In this document: one piece after another, positions 16,439 to 23,996 of the stretch | Layout of the letters: each line of letters opens with the position of its first letter | Position numbering within the stretch: position 1 is the first letter of the stretch | From: Fibrobacter sp. | Lineage (GTDB): Bacteria; Fibrobacterota; Fibrobacteria; Fibrobacterales; Fibrobacteraceae | Reading direction: 5' to 3' | DNA: 64,000 nt | Assembly (NCBI RefSeq): GCF_017551775.1 | Contig: NZ_JAFZKX010000079.1 | Span: 1-64,000, forward strand | Position numbers and translations under genes: made by a program | The notes under the pieces: model-generated | Database searches by the model: none | What the model was told of the DNA's origin: nothing | Seen by the model: the letters and a program-made list of their open reading frames with translations, nothing else

Positions 16439-18187
16439 CTAAGAATGCCGATCTTGACTTTCGTCAGGATGACTCTGGGCAGGGGCAGTCGAAGTTTCTG
16501 CATTCTCGGCATTCTCCGCTTTCTGCGCTTCGGCATCCTTGTCGCGGATGGTGGCGCGGCGAATCTTTCCGCTGATGGTCTTGGGCAGTTCCGAAACGAA
16601 GTCGATGATGCGCGGGCTCTTGTAAGAGGCCGCGACCTTCTTCGTGAACAGCTGGATTTCCTTCGCCAATTCCTTGGACGCTTCGTAGCCCTTCTGCAAC
16701 ACGATGGTCGCCTTCACGGCCTGCCCGCGGTCCTTGTCCTCGACGCCCGTAACCGCCACTTCAAGGACGGCGGGGTGCTTGTGGAGCACTTCTTCCACTT
16801 CGAAGGGGCTGATGCGGTAACCCGAACTCTTGATGAGGTCGTCGGTGCGGCCTACGAACCAGTAGTAACCGTCCTTGTCGCGAGTGGCCGTATCGCCCGT
16901 ATGGTAGACTCCGCCCTCGAAAACCTTCTCGGTGCGTTCTTCGTCGCGGTAGTATCCGCCGAACATTCCGAAGGGCTTGCCTTGGTCAATCTTGATGATG
17001 AGTTCACCGACCTCGTCGACTCCGCACGGTTCTCCGTCGGCGTTCACGATTTCCATGCTGTATCCCGGGGAGGGCTTTCCCATGGAACCCGGTCGCGGCT
17101 CGGTGTACCCGAAGTTGCCCGTAGTGAGCGTAAGTTCTGTCTGGCCGTAACCTTCCTGCATGCGCAGGCCCGTCTGTTCGTAGAACCTATTGTAGATGTC
17201 CAGGTTCAGGGCTTCGCCTGCCGTGGTGCAGTGCTTGAGGTTCGAAAGGTCGTACTTGCTGATTCCGTGCTGCAGAATGTAGCGGTACACGGTGGGCGGG
17301 GCGCAGAATGTGGTCACCTTGTATTCGGCCATCTTCTCCAGGAGCTTGCCCGGGATGAACACCTTCATGTCGTAGGTGAACACGGCAGAACCGGCAATCC
17401 ACTGCCCGTAAATCTTTCCCCACAGGGCCTTGGCCCATCCGGTCTCGGCGACGGTGAGGTGCCTGCCGCCGTCCACCACGTGCTGCCAGTACTTGGCGGT
17501 GACGATGTGACCGAGCGGGTAGGTGAATGTGTGGGCCACCATCTTCGGGTTCGAACTCGTGCCGCTCGTGAAGTAGACGACCATGATGTCGTCGTTCGAG
17601 ATGGCGTCTTCGCCGGAGGGGCGTTCGAACTTGGCGGGGTAGATTTCGTAGTCGTCGTAGAAGCTAATCCAATTCTGGCGTGCGGTCAGGCCGACGGTCA
17701 CGAGCTTTTCGACGGAGGGGCTCTTCGTCTTGGCCTTGTCCACTTCCTTCTGGAGGGCGGGCTCGTCGTAGGTCACGACCATTTTCACGTCGGCGGCCTT
17801 GAATCGGTATTCCAGGTCTTCGGCGGCGAGCATGTTCGTTGCCGGGATGGCGATAGCGCCTATGCGGTGGAGTGCCAGCAAGAAGAACCAGAATTCGTAG
17901 CGGCGGCGCAAAATGAGCATCACGCGGTCGCCCTTCTTGATTCCCTGGTCCTTGAGGAAGTTCGCCGTGCGCTGGGAAGCGAGCGAGAGGTCCTTAAAGG
18001 TGAAGATATGGCTTTCGTCGTTGTCGTCGCACCAGACCAGAGCTTCGCGCTTGGGTTCGTTCTTGGCGTATTCGTCAACGACGTCGTAAGCGAAGTTGAA
18101 GTTGTCCGGGATAGAAATCTTGAAGTTCTGGTAGAGATCTTCGTAAGATTCGTAATCGGTGCGGGCTAGAAACTTGTTCAGCAGCAT
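16439..18187 (-). CDS. AMP-forming acyl-CoA synthetase
   Basis: A 582-residue adenylate-forming enzyme activating a carboxylic acid (acetate or a short/medium-chain acid) to its CoA thioester. Motifs: phosphate loop YFTSGTSSNPK (about residue 208), GYGQTELT, YHTGD, and the catalytic lysine in PKTISGKIRRA near the C-terminus. The set resembles medium-chain or acetyl-CoA synthetase-like proteins; substrate is not resolved. The last 30 or so residues after TIRDKD are low-complexity and end in SHPDESQDRHS, which is a translated REP-like repeat (16450-16473), so the native stop was probably lost or extended. A 24-nt gap separates it from the deacetylase-fold gene upstream. Confidence 0.9.
   Translation of the reverse strand: MLLNKFLARTDYESYEDLYQNFKISIPDNFNFAYDVVDEYAKNEPKREALVWCDDNDESHIFTFKDLSLASQRTANFLKDQGIKKGDRVMLILRRRYEFWFFLLALHRIGAIAIPATNMLAAEDLEYRFKAADVKMVVTYDEPALQKEVDKAKTKSPSVEKLVTVGLTARQNWISFYDDYEIYPAKFERPSGEDAISNDDIMVVYFTSGTSSNPKMVAHTFTYPLGHIVTAKYWQHVVDGGRHLTVAETGWAKALWGKIYGQWIAGSAVFTYDMKVFIPGKLLEKMAEYKVTTFCAPPTVYRYILQHGISKYDLSNLKHCTTAGEALNLDIYNRFYEQTGLRMQEGYGQTELTLTTGNFGYTEPRPGSMGKPSPGYSMEIVNADGEPCGVDEVGELIIKIDQGKPFGMFGGYYRDEERTEKVFEGGVYHTGDTATRDKDGYYWFVGRTDDLIKSSGYRISPFEVEEVLHKHPAVLEVAVTGVEDKDRGQAVKATIVLQKGYEASKELAKEIQLFTKKVAASYKSPRIIDFVSELPKTISGKIRRATIRDKDAEAQKAENAENAETSTAPAQSHPDESQDRHS
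16450..16473 (-). repeat. REP-like element, copy B, inside a coding end
   Basis: On the minus strand GTCATCCTGACGAAAGTCAAG, a diverged copy of the element at 16399 in opposite orientation. It encodes the SHPDESQD part of the acyl-CoA synthetase C-terminus. Confidence 0.65.
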
Positions 18188-18211
18188 GTGTCAATCCGGT
18201 TGTTTCGGGGC

Positions 18212-18982
18212 TTACAGATCCCGGTACATGATTTTTTCGCGCATGGTAGATGTGTAGCGTACCATGTTCAAAATGCGCTTTTCTCCGATGGTCCTGAAGT
18301 CCTTGTCGTGGAATACCAGACGATGGACTCCGCCCGGGAGGAGCATCCTGAGGCAAGCGTAGGTCTGCGCGATTCCGAGCAACGCTGCCGGGATGATGGA
18401 AAAACTGTGCGTGCCGGAATTCGTCTTCTTGATTTTCCCGTTGACCTTCTGATAAATGCCGTGGTAGTCTTCGTAGTAATCGAAGATTTCGAGCGCCTGC
18501 TTTTTCAGGTGCTTGTTTCCGAACCAAATCGGGGGGATGAATCCGGAGGGCTCTCCGGTCCCGTGCGCCTTCCAGAGGGCGAGGCTCCTCTTGAGGAGAG
18601 CCTGCGTGAAGCGCTCGTTGAGGCCGGCGAATTCAGCCTCGTTGTTAGAAATCCACAGGGCGATTTTGCCGAAGATGTTGCGCTTGATGGTAAGGTCCGC
18701 GCGGTGGCGTGCGCCGTGGAGCATGATTTCGTAGCCGTCCTGCACAAACTTTTCGAGTTCTTCGCGGAACTGTTCCGCCTCGGATTCCGGTGCGGCACCG
18801 AACGAGGGGATCACGGCGATACTGATGGGGGAGCCGGCGGCTTCCGCAATCTTGCGGATTTGCACGCTGGCGCGCTTGTAGTTCAGAACGCTAAAGCTGT
18901 GGTAGCAGATGATGAATTTTTTCTTTTTCTGGAAAGAAGCCTCGGCTGCCTGGATGTCTGCAATGTCCTTGTTGTGTTCCAT
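18212..18982 (-). CDS. DUF2334-like deacetylase-fold protein
   Basis: A 256-residue protein resembling DUF2334 members of the polysaccharide deacetylase superfamily (NodB-like fold). Visible elements are a first strand with FIICYHSFS, SIAVIPSFG near residue 60, and the conserved HGARHR motif near residue 92. The canonical metal-binding HXXXH is not fully evident, so activity is uncertain. There is no signal peptide. It lies between a 43-residue membrane protein gene (6 nt upstream) and the acyl-CoA synthetase, all minus strand, probably one transcript. Confidence 0.7.
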   Translation of the reverse strand: MEHNKDIADIQAAEASFQKKKKFIICYHSFSVLNYKRASVQIRKIAEAAGSPISIAVIPSFGAAPESEAEQFREELEKFVQDGYEIMLHGARHRADLTIKRNIFGKIALWISNNEAEFAGLNERFTQALLKRSLALWKAHGTGEPSGFIPPIWFGNKHLKKQALEIFDYYEDYHGIYQKVNGKIKKTNSGTHSFSIIPAALLGIAQTYACLRMLLPGGVHRLVFHDKDFRTIGEKRILNMVRYTSTMREKIMYRDL

Positions 18983-18988
18983 AAGGGC

Positions 18989-19120
18989 CTACTTGTTGTC
19001 GCGGTTAGAGATGTAGCACTCTTCCTCGAGTTTCTGTGAGATGAAAAGATGATAGAAGAAAAAGAGGATTACCGTGAGGACGGAAATCCTTATCCACGAT
19101 TTGAACAGCCAGTCGGACAT
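18989..19120 (-). CDS. 43-residue single-pass membrane protein
   Basis: A short reading frame, MSDWLFKSWIRISVLTVI..., with one strong hydrophobic segment (about residues 12-27) and a charged C-terminus ending ISNRDNK. A canonical AAGGAG site lies 6 nt before the ATG, and the stop is 6 nt before the next gene, which supports it as a true small gene rather than chance. Function is unknown; small one-pass proteins often modulate a membrane partner. Confidence 0.7.
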   Translation of the reverse strand: MSDWLFKSWIRISVLTVILFFFYHLFISQKLEEECYISNRDNK

Positions 19121-19207
19121 ATGGAACTCCTTGGTTCGGTGCGGTACAACGCCCGCACTCTACCCGAAAAATACAATAATTGCCCCGAAAAGGGCAAAAG
19201 AATTACG

Positions 19208-20458
19208 CTAAACCCCGTATTTCTTTATGACGACCACGCCGTTGTGCCCGCCAAAACCGAGGGAGGCAGAGACGGCCACGTCGATATTGCCTTCGATACC
19301 CTTGTTCGGCACGTAGTCGAGGTCGCATTCCTCGTCTGGGTTGTCGAGGTTGATGGTGGCGGGGTAGAACGAGTTCTTTACGGCGAGAGTGCTGATGATG
19401 GCCTCAATGACGCCCGCGGCGCCGACGCAGTGGCCGGTCATGCTCTTGGTGCTCGATACCTTGATCTTGTAGGCGTGTTCGCCGAGCGCAATCTTGAGCA
19501 TCTGGGTCTCGGTAAGGTCGTTCAGGTGCGTGGAGGTGCCATGCGCATTGTAATAGTCCACGTCGGTGGGGGCGATGCCGGCATCCTTCATGGCGCGGAC
19601 CATGGCCTTTGCGCAGGTCTCTCCACCCGGGCGCGGGCTCGTGATGTGGTAGGCGTCGGCGGATGCGCCGTAACCGGCCAGTTCCGCATAGATCTTGGCG
19701 CCGCGGGCCTTCGCGTGCTCGAGTTCCTCGAGGACGAGTACGGCACCGCCTTCGCCCATGACAAAGCCGCTACGGTCTTTGTCGAACGGGCGCGACGCCT
19801 TCTCGGGGGCGTCGTTGAACTTGTCGGTGAGGGCGTGCATGCCCGCAAAGCTCTTGATGGAGTATTCGGTAATCCCGCTTTCGGAACCGCCGGCGAGGCA
19901 CACGTCGATTCTGCCCGAGCGGATGGCGTCCAGGGCGACCCCGATGGCGTCGGTGCCGGAGGCACAGGCGGTGCAGATGGTGTGGGCGAGTCCCGTAATC
20001 CCGAGGGCGATGGAGACGTTCGCGCAGGCCTCGTTCGGGATGAGTTCCGGCATGGCGAGCGGGGAAACCCTGCGCTTGCCGCCTTCTATATATTTATTGT
20101 AGGTCTCGTCGAGGATATCCATGCCTGCAAGGCCGTTTCCGGCGACGATGCCGGTGGTGTCTTCGGCGAGCTGTTCGCGGGTGAGGTTCGCATCCTTGAC
20201 GGCTTCGTTTGCTGCGGCCACCAGGAATTGCGTGAAACGGGCCATGCGGCGGGCTTCCTTCGGGTCGATTCCGTGCTCTTCGGGCTTGAAGTCCTTGACT
20301 TCGGCCGCAATCTTTACCGGGCAGTTGCTCGCGTCGAACTGCGTGATGGGGCCGATGCCGCATTTGCCCTGCTGGATGGCTGCCCACAGTTCGGGGACGG
20401 ACTTGCCTACGGGGCTTACGGCGCCCATGCCGGTGATGACGACTCTTCTTGCATTCAT
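19208..20458 (-). CDS. fabF: 3-oxoacyl-ACP synthase II (KAS II)
   Basis: A 416-residue condensing enzyme that elongates acyl-ACP with malonyl-ACP. The catalytic triad is intact: Cys165 (TACASGTDA), His306 (NAHGTST) and His343 (TGHCVGAAG). Length and spacing are those of FabF. It is transcribed alone on the minus strand, with a TATCTTTG box at 20482-20489. A second, fused KAS protein is encoded at 60804, where the ACP gene is found, so this copy is probably the housekeeping or dedicated unsaturated-chain enzyme. Confidence 0.95.
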   Translation of the reverse strand: MNARRVVITGMGAVSPVGKSVPELWAAIQQGKCGIGPITQFDASNCPVKIAAEVKDFKPEEHGIDPKEARRMARFTQFLVAAANEAVKDANLTREQLAEDTTGIVAGNGLAGMDILDETYNKYIEGGKRRVSPLAMPELIPNEACANVSIALGITGLAHTICTACASGTDAIGVALDAIRSGRIDVCLAGGSESGITEYSIKSFAGMHALTDKFNDAPEKASRPFDKDRSGFVMGEGGAVLVLEELEHAKARGAKIYAELAGYGASADAYHITSPRPGGETCAKAMVRAMKDAGIAPTDVDYYNAHGTSTHLNDLTETQMLKIALGEHAYKIKVSSTKSMTGHCVGAAGVIEAIISTLAVKNSFYPATINLDNPDEECDLDYVPNKGIEGNIDVAVSASLGFGGHNGVVVIKKYGV

Positions 20459-20481
20459 GTTGGCCTCAGTGTTTTTGGTGC

Positions 20482-20489
20482 CAAAGATA
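20482..20489 (-). promoter_or_regulatory. -10 element of fabF
   Basis: Minus-strand TATCTTTG, an exact TAnnTTTG match, 23 nt before the fabF ATG. No clear -35. Confidence 0.45.
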
Positions 20490-20596
20490 GATTTTTTATC
20501 TGCTTTTATCTACAGAATCGTAAAGTTGACAAAGATAATTGTAATGTAAGAAATAAAAAAACATTTGTGAAATACTATAATTTAGTATAGTCCCGT

Positions 20597-20627
20597 TTGT
20601 ATTTTTCGAATTATTTTATTATATTTC
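20597..20627 (+). promoter_or_regulatory. Promoter of the lipoprotein pair
   Basis: TTGTAT at 20597-20602, a 17-nt spacer and TATATTTC at 20620-20627, about 53 nt before the ATG at 20681. Divergent from fabF. Confidence 0.45.
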
Positions 20628-20680
20628 GTTCTATACGAAACACAAATTAATCACTCTTATACTTCATAAAGGAGAAAACA

Positions 20681-21094
20681 ATGAAAAAGATTCTGCTTGC
20701 CTCTATGGTTGGTGCTGTGGCACTTCTCGCGGGCTGCGAAATTGAAGTTCTTGATCCGTCTTGCGAAATCAAGGCTTTGGGCTCGACCGCTATGTGCGTT
20801 ACCTCCGAGAACAAGAGCTATATCCACGAAGCATGTGAAGATGCCCAGAAGGGCTATCCTCTGAGCGATGGTTATGAAGACTATGGCTGTGCTGGTGGTG
20901 CAAAGCAGGTTTGCTCCGGCTACGATAATGGCACTTACTTCACAGTGAACTTCTACTATGAAACCAGGCTTTCTTGTGACGAAGTTCTCCAAGATTTTTT
21001 GGATGGTGAAGATGAGTACGGTTTTGATGAGGATGATCCGTACTACATGAAGGCTTTGAAGTTTACTCAGAAGAAGCTCGAAGCCAAGAAGTAA
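20681..21094 (+). CDS. Small Cys-rich lipoprotein
   Basis: A 137-residue lipoprotein (lipobox LLAGC, Cys19). The mature part has further cysteines (about six) and is acidic, with a run of Glu/Asp near the C-terminus, suggesting a disulfide-stabilised periplasmic or surface domain. No family is recognised. It shares its general plan (short lipoprotein, several Cys, final CDE/CDD-like segment) with the 21117 and 23592 genes, which may be a diverged local family. The ribosome site AAAGGAG lies 7 nt before the ATG. Confidence 0.72.
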   Translation: MKKILLASMVGAVALLAGCEIEVLDPSCEIKALGSTAMCVTSENKSYIHEACEDAQKGYPLSDGYEDYGCAGGAKQVCSGYDNGTYFTVNFYYETRLSCDEVLQDFLDGEDEYGFDEDDPYYMKALKFTQKKLEAKK

Positions 21095-21116
21095 TCGAAT
21101 CTGAATGGTAGTTGGT

Positions 21117-21485
21117 ATGAAAAAAATCGTTCTCGCATCCGTATTTGTCGCCGCGGCGCTTTTTACAGCCTGCGGTGAGGATTCTTCTAGTACGGCTCCG
21201 GCCGTAAAGAAATACTCCTGCGACATCAACATCGATGCGGGTATTATTGCCGTGCGCACATGCGTCGAAGCGGAAGACCAAGCCAAGATCAACACTGTTT
21301 GCGACGGAGTGAACGCTTTGTTCGCCGATGCAGGCAAGGCTGGCTCGGAATGCTCAGGCAAATCGGTCAAGAAATGTGATGCTGAAAAGGATGGCGTATC
21401 CTTTACCGCATATTTCTATGATGATACCTTTGCAGAAGAGTCTTGCGACGACCTCGTCGACCAGGCTACGGCTTTCGGTTTCTAA
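21117..21485 (+). CDS. Small Cys-rich lipoprotein
   Basis: A 122-residue lipoprotein: signal MKKIVLASVFVAAALFTAC (Cys19), Ser-rich linker, then about 100 residues with several Cys (YSCDIN, VRTCVE, NTVCDG, SECSG, KKCDAE, ESCDD). The MKK start at 21117 is preferred over an in-frame ATG four codons earlier because it gives a normal signal peptide. The pattern resembles the preceding gene, 22 nt upstream, so the two look like diverged tandem duplicates. Unknown function. A strong terminator follows. Confidence 0.72.
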   Translation: MKKIVLASVFVAAALFTACGEDSSSTAPAVKKYSCDINIDAGIIAVRTCVEAEDQAKINTVCDGVNALFADAGKAGSECSGKSVKKCDAEKDGVSFTAYFYDDTFAEESCDDLVDQATAFGF

Positions 21486-21510
21486 TCAATACCTTGAAAG
21501 CGAAAAATTT

Positions 21511-21540
21511 GACCCGGCTCTGCCGGGTCTTTTTCTTTTT
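21511..21540 (+). terminator. Terminator after lipoprotein pair
   Basis: GACCCGGC-TCT-GCCGGGTC hairpin followed by TTTTTCTTTTT. Confidence 0.85.
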
Positions 21541-21550
21541 GTATGAACCG

Positions 21551-21584
21551 AAAAACCACCAGCTAGGTGGTGGTTCTTTTTTTT
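21551..21584. terminator. Bidirectional terminator between convergent genes
   Basis: ACCACC...GGTGGT hairpin with A residues on one flank and eight T residues on the other, between the lipoprotein pair (plus) and the duplicated-domain protein (minus). Confidence 0.7.
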
Positions 21585-21596
21585 ACGCTTTTCGAA

Positions 21597-23372
21597 TTAC
21601 TTCAAAATCACGTTCTTTGCACTGAATTTGCCGTTTTGCTTTACGGCCACGACATACCGGCCGTTGGGCACAGCGCCAGAATTCCAATTCACCATATGGA
21701 TTCCCGGCTGCATGTTGTCCTGGGAAACGGTCGCGACCACATCACCGCGGATGTTCATGATAGAAATGACAACCTTCCCGGCAGACTTGAGTTCAACGGT
21801 AACAGCGGAGTGATCAAATCCCTTGATTTCCGGAGTAAGGATCGATCCGGCTGCAACAGGAGCGATTTCGCCAACTGCCGGAGCGGCAACAATGGCTTCA
21901 GCACTCTTGGAGAGGGCCTTGCCATTCCAGTGGATATAGCTGAAGTAGGTATCTTCCTTCTTTTCATACATGATGTTAAAATAACGAGAGCGACCTAAAG
22001 CGGGAACTTTCCAAGCATTTTTATTATGCTCTTCTATACAATCGTAATGACTCATATTTACTGTTTTGTCTTCAAATACTAGAAATCCATCATTATCTGT
22101 AACAGGAGTTCCATTATCATCATATTTCGGGTTGGACTCTATCTGAAATTCGACAACCCATTCTTCTTTATAACACTTTTTGTCATCCTCATCATCTACA
22201 CGGAATTCGGTATAAACAATATTGTTTATTTTCGGATTGTCGGCAAAGATTCCATAGCTTGCCGAGAACGGATACGCCACGCCACCAGCTCCCCCCTGCA
22301 CCAAGCAATATTCCAATTTTGCGTCATCATCTATGACACTCGGCCATACCGCTGACGATCCTTTAGGAGCATTTTTATTATTCTTATTTTCCGTATCATG
22401 ATAACGGGTAAACGGCTTTGATCCCAACGGACAATATCGGCTTGTCCTCAACACAACGTAATCGTAGCGGGCCCTCGGTAGTCGTCCATTGCTAGGAGTC
22501 TCAATAACGCAGTATTTAAAATCGACAAAATTGTTAGAGCGAAAGTCTATTCCCGGATGATTATCCTCGCCGCGTGTGACTCCTGAATTATTGTTATGGT
22601 CCTCCACATCGAGGGTTATGGTAAACTCTTTTTGACAGCTAGCCTTGTTATCCACCTTTATAACGCCGACAGTAGTCCTCCATAACGAACTCATTGGCGG
22701 CAATCCATTTTCAGCTCCCTTCCATTTAATCGTATGGTAAACCACGTCTTTTCCATCTTCGACGATTTTCATAATTCGGTTCTTGATTGATTGATCCTTG
22801 ATATCATGCCAGTCCCAACCATTTTCATTATTGCTGTCTTCATCGTCTATTTTGACCTGGTTTCGCACAATAGAGCTAGAGGACGAGGGATTGGCGAAAA
22901 CACCGAATTGTTTCTTGAACGGATACTGGTATTTCGCATTTTTATCCGCAGGCACAAAACAGTATTCTAACTTGGCGTCCTTATTAATAACACTTGGCCA
23001 AACATCGAAAGAATTCTTTGGCCTATTTATGTTATTCTTATCCTCCGTATCGTGATAACGGGCAAAAGCCATAGCTCCATTTGGGCATTTGTCGTCCAAT
23101 CTCAGCACCACGTAATCATAGGGCACCTTGACGAGTTCATCGTAATCAAAGACGCAATAGAAGAAATCTACCTCTTTTTCACCTTTTATCCCTATGGGTT
23201 TCTTGTCGTCTCCGGAATATTTCGTAGCGTTGTTGTGGTCTTCCGCATCAAGAGTGAATCTTGCTAGCGGATGCTGATTAGGACATGCTTCAATATCATC
23301 GAGCAGAACACCAATTTTTGCAGCAAAACTCATTGATGCCGCCAAAGCGATTAGTAGATATGTTTTTTTCAT
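21597..23372 (-). CDS. Secreted protein with internal duplication and sorting tail
   Basis: A 591-residue exported protein (signal residues 1-18, SFAA). It contains two homologous blocks of about 180 residues (roughly 35-190 and 240-410), each with an EDHNN motif, YDYVVLR, RYHDTE-KNN, VWPSVI-DAKLEYC and a DDED segment. The repeated Asp/Asn clusters suggest calcium-stabilised beta domains. The last 70 residues (from about 520) form a beta-rich tail with SIMNIRGDVVAT and PNGRYVVAVK, closely resembling type IX secretion (Por) C-terminal sorting domains. Block function is unknown. The gene is isolated between a convergent terminator and an AT-rich upstream region. Confidence 0.75.
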   Translation of the reverse strand: MKKTYLLIALAASMSFAAKIGVLLDDIEACPNQHPLARFTLDAEDHNNATKYSGDDKKPIGIKGEKEVDFFYCVFDYDELVKVPYDYVVLRLDDKCPNGAMAFARYHDTEDKNNINRPKNSFDVWPSVINKDAKLEYCFVPADKNAKYQYPFKKQFGVFANPSSSSSIVRNQVKIDDEDSNNENGWDWHDIKDQSIKNRIMKIVEDGKDVVYHTIKWKGAENGLPPMSSLWRTTVGVIKVDNKASCQKEFTITLDVEDHNNNSGVTRGEDNHPGIDFRSNNFVDFKYCVIETPSNGRLPRARYDYVVLRTSRYCPLGSKPFTRYHDTENKNNKNAPKGSSAVWPSVIDDDAKLEYCLVQGGAGGVAYPFSASYGIFADNPKINNIVYTEFRVDDEDDKKCYKEEWVVEFQIESNPKYDDNGTPVTDNDGFLVFEDKTVNMSHYDCIEEHNKNAWKVPALGRSRYFNIMYEKKEDTYFSYIHWNGKALSKSAEAIVAAPAVGEIAPVAAGSILTPEIKGFDHSAVTVELKSAGKVVISIMNIRGDVVATVSQDNMQPGIHMVNWNSGAVPNGRYVVAVKQNGKFSAKNVILK

Positions 23373-23441
23373 TTTTTTCCCGTTAAAAAAGAGACATATA
23401 ATGTAAAAATAAAAATTTAACTATTCATACAATAAGAACAA

Positions 23442-23449
23442 TATATTTG
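23442..23449 (+). promoter_or_regulatory. Orphan -10 element
   Basis: TATATTTG, an exact match to the recurrent -10 pattern, in a 219-nt gap with no reading frame before the terminator at 23531. See the small-RNA candidate at 23455. Confidence 0.35.
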
Positions 23450-23454
23450 TACTA

Positions 23455-23560
23455 TAAATTTACCGTAAATTAACATTACTTTAAATAAGTTTGCGCAAGA
23501 AAACACGTTTTATCTCACGAAACGAAAAAAGTGCCCCGCTGGCAACGTGGGGTCTTTTTT
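23455..23560 (+). ncRNA. Candidate small RNA
   Basis: About 105 nt lying between a TATATTTG box (23442) and a hairpin plus T-tract (23531-23560), with no plausible coding frame and no gene upstream that would need the terminator on this strand. Prediction rests only on promoter-like and terminator-like signals. Confidence 0.3.
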
Positions 23561-23567
23561 ATATTTT
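23531..23567 (+). terminator. Hairpin and T-tract merging into a promoter box
   Basis: CCCCGC...GTGGGG stem followed by TTTTTTATATTTT. The tail contains TATATTTT (23560-23567), a likely -10 for the lipoprotein gene at 23592. Confidence 0.55.
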
Positions 23568-23591
23568 AATTGAAACAAAAAGGATTTGTAT

Positions 23592-23918
23592 ATGAAAAAA
23601 TTATTTGGTGTTGTTGCCGTTGCGATGATTCTTTCGGCGTGCAGTGATGGCGATAGCGGTCTCTATTCCTGCGAGACCCGTGCCGAAGGTCATGACGAGC
23701 ATTTGTGTTATGAATCGACTGAAGAAGACTTTATGGATTGTCGTGAAGATGAAAACATGCATACTTCCTATAAGTACATCTACACGCCTGGTCGGGGATG
23801 TCCCAATGGCGCTTTGCGTGTTTGCGATGCTGAATTGGTTCCGGGACATCCTTATACGGTTTATGTTTACAGCAAGGATATTGCCGATATGGGTTGCAGA
23901 CGGGTTGTTCCGTTTTAA
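23592..23918 (+). CDS. Small Cys-rich lipoprotein
   Basis: A 108-residue lipoprotein with signal MKKLFGVVAVAMILSAC (Cys17) and a mature part with paired Cys (YSCETR, HLCYES, DCREDE, GCPNGALRVCDAE, GCRR). No family is recognised. The ATG at 23592 follows an AAAAGGA site; an in-frame TTG six bases earlier is less likely. It follows the size and Cys spacing style of the lipoproteins at 20681 and 21117. Confidence 0.68.
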   Translation: MKKLFGVVAVAMILSACSDGDSGLYSCETRAEGHDEHLCYESTEEDFMDCREDENMHTSYKYIYTPGRGCPNGALRVCDAELVPGHPYTVYVYSKDIADMGCRRVVPF

Positions 23919-23939
23919 TCTGGATTGAGCCTTTAGTGT

Positions 23940-23966
23940 AGCCCGGCCTTAGTGTTGGGCTTTTTC
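23940..23966 (+). terminator. Terminator abutting the next promoter
   Basis: AGCCC...GGGCT hairpin and TTTTTC, immediately followed by TATATTTG (23967-23974). Confidence 0.6.
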
Positions 23967-23974
23967 TATATTTG
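23967..23974 (+). promoter_or_regulatory. -10 element of the AhbD-like gene
   Basis: TATATTTG, exact TAnnTTTG match, 22 nt before the ATG at 23997. A GAGG ribosome site lies between. Confidence 0.5.
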
Positions 23975-23996
23975 GGAAAAAAATGAGGTCTATGGC

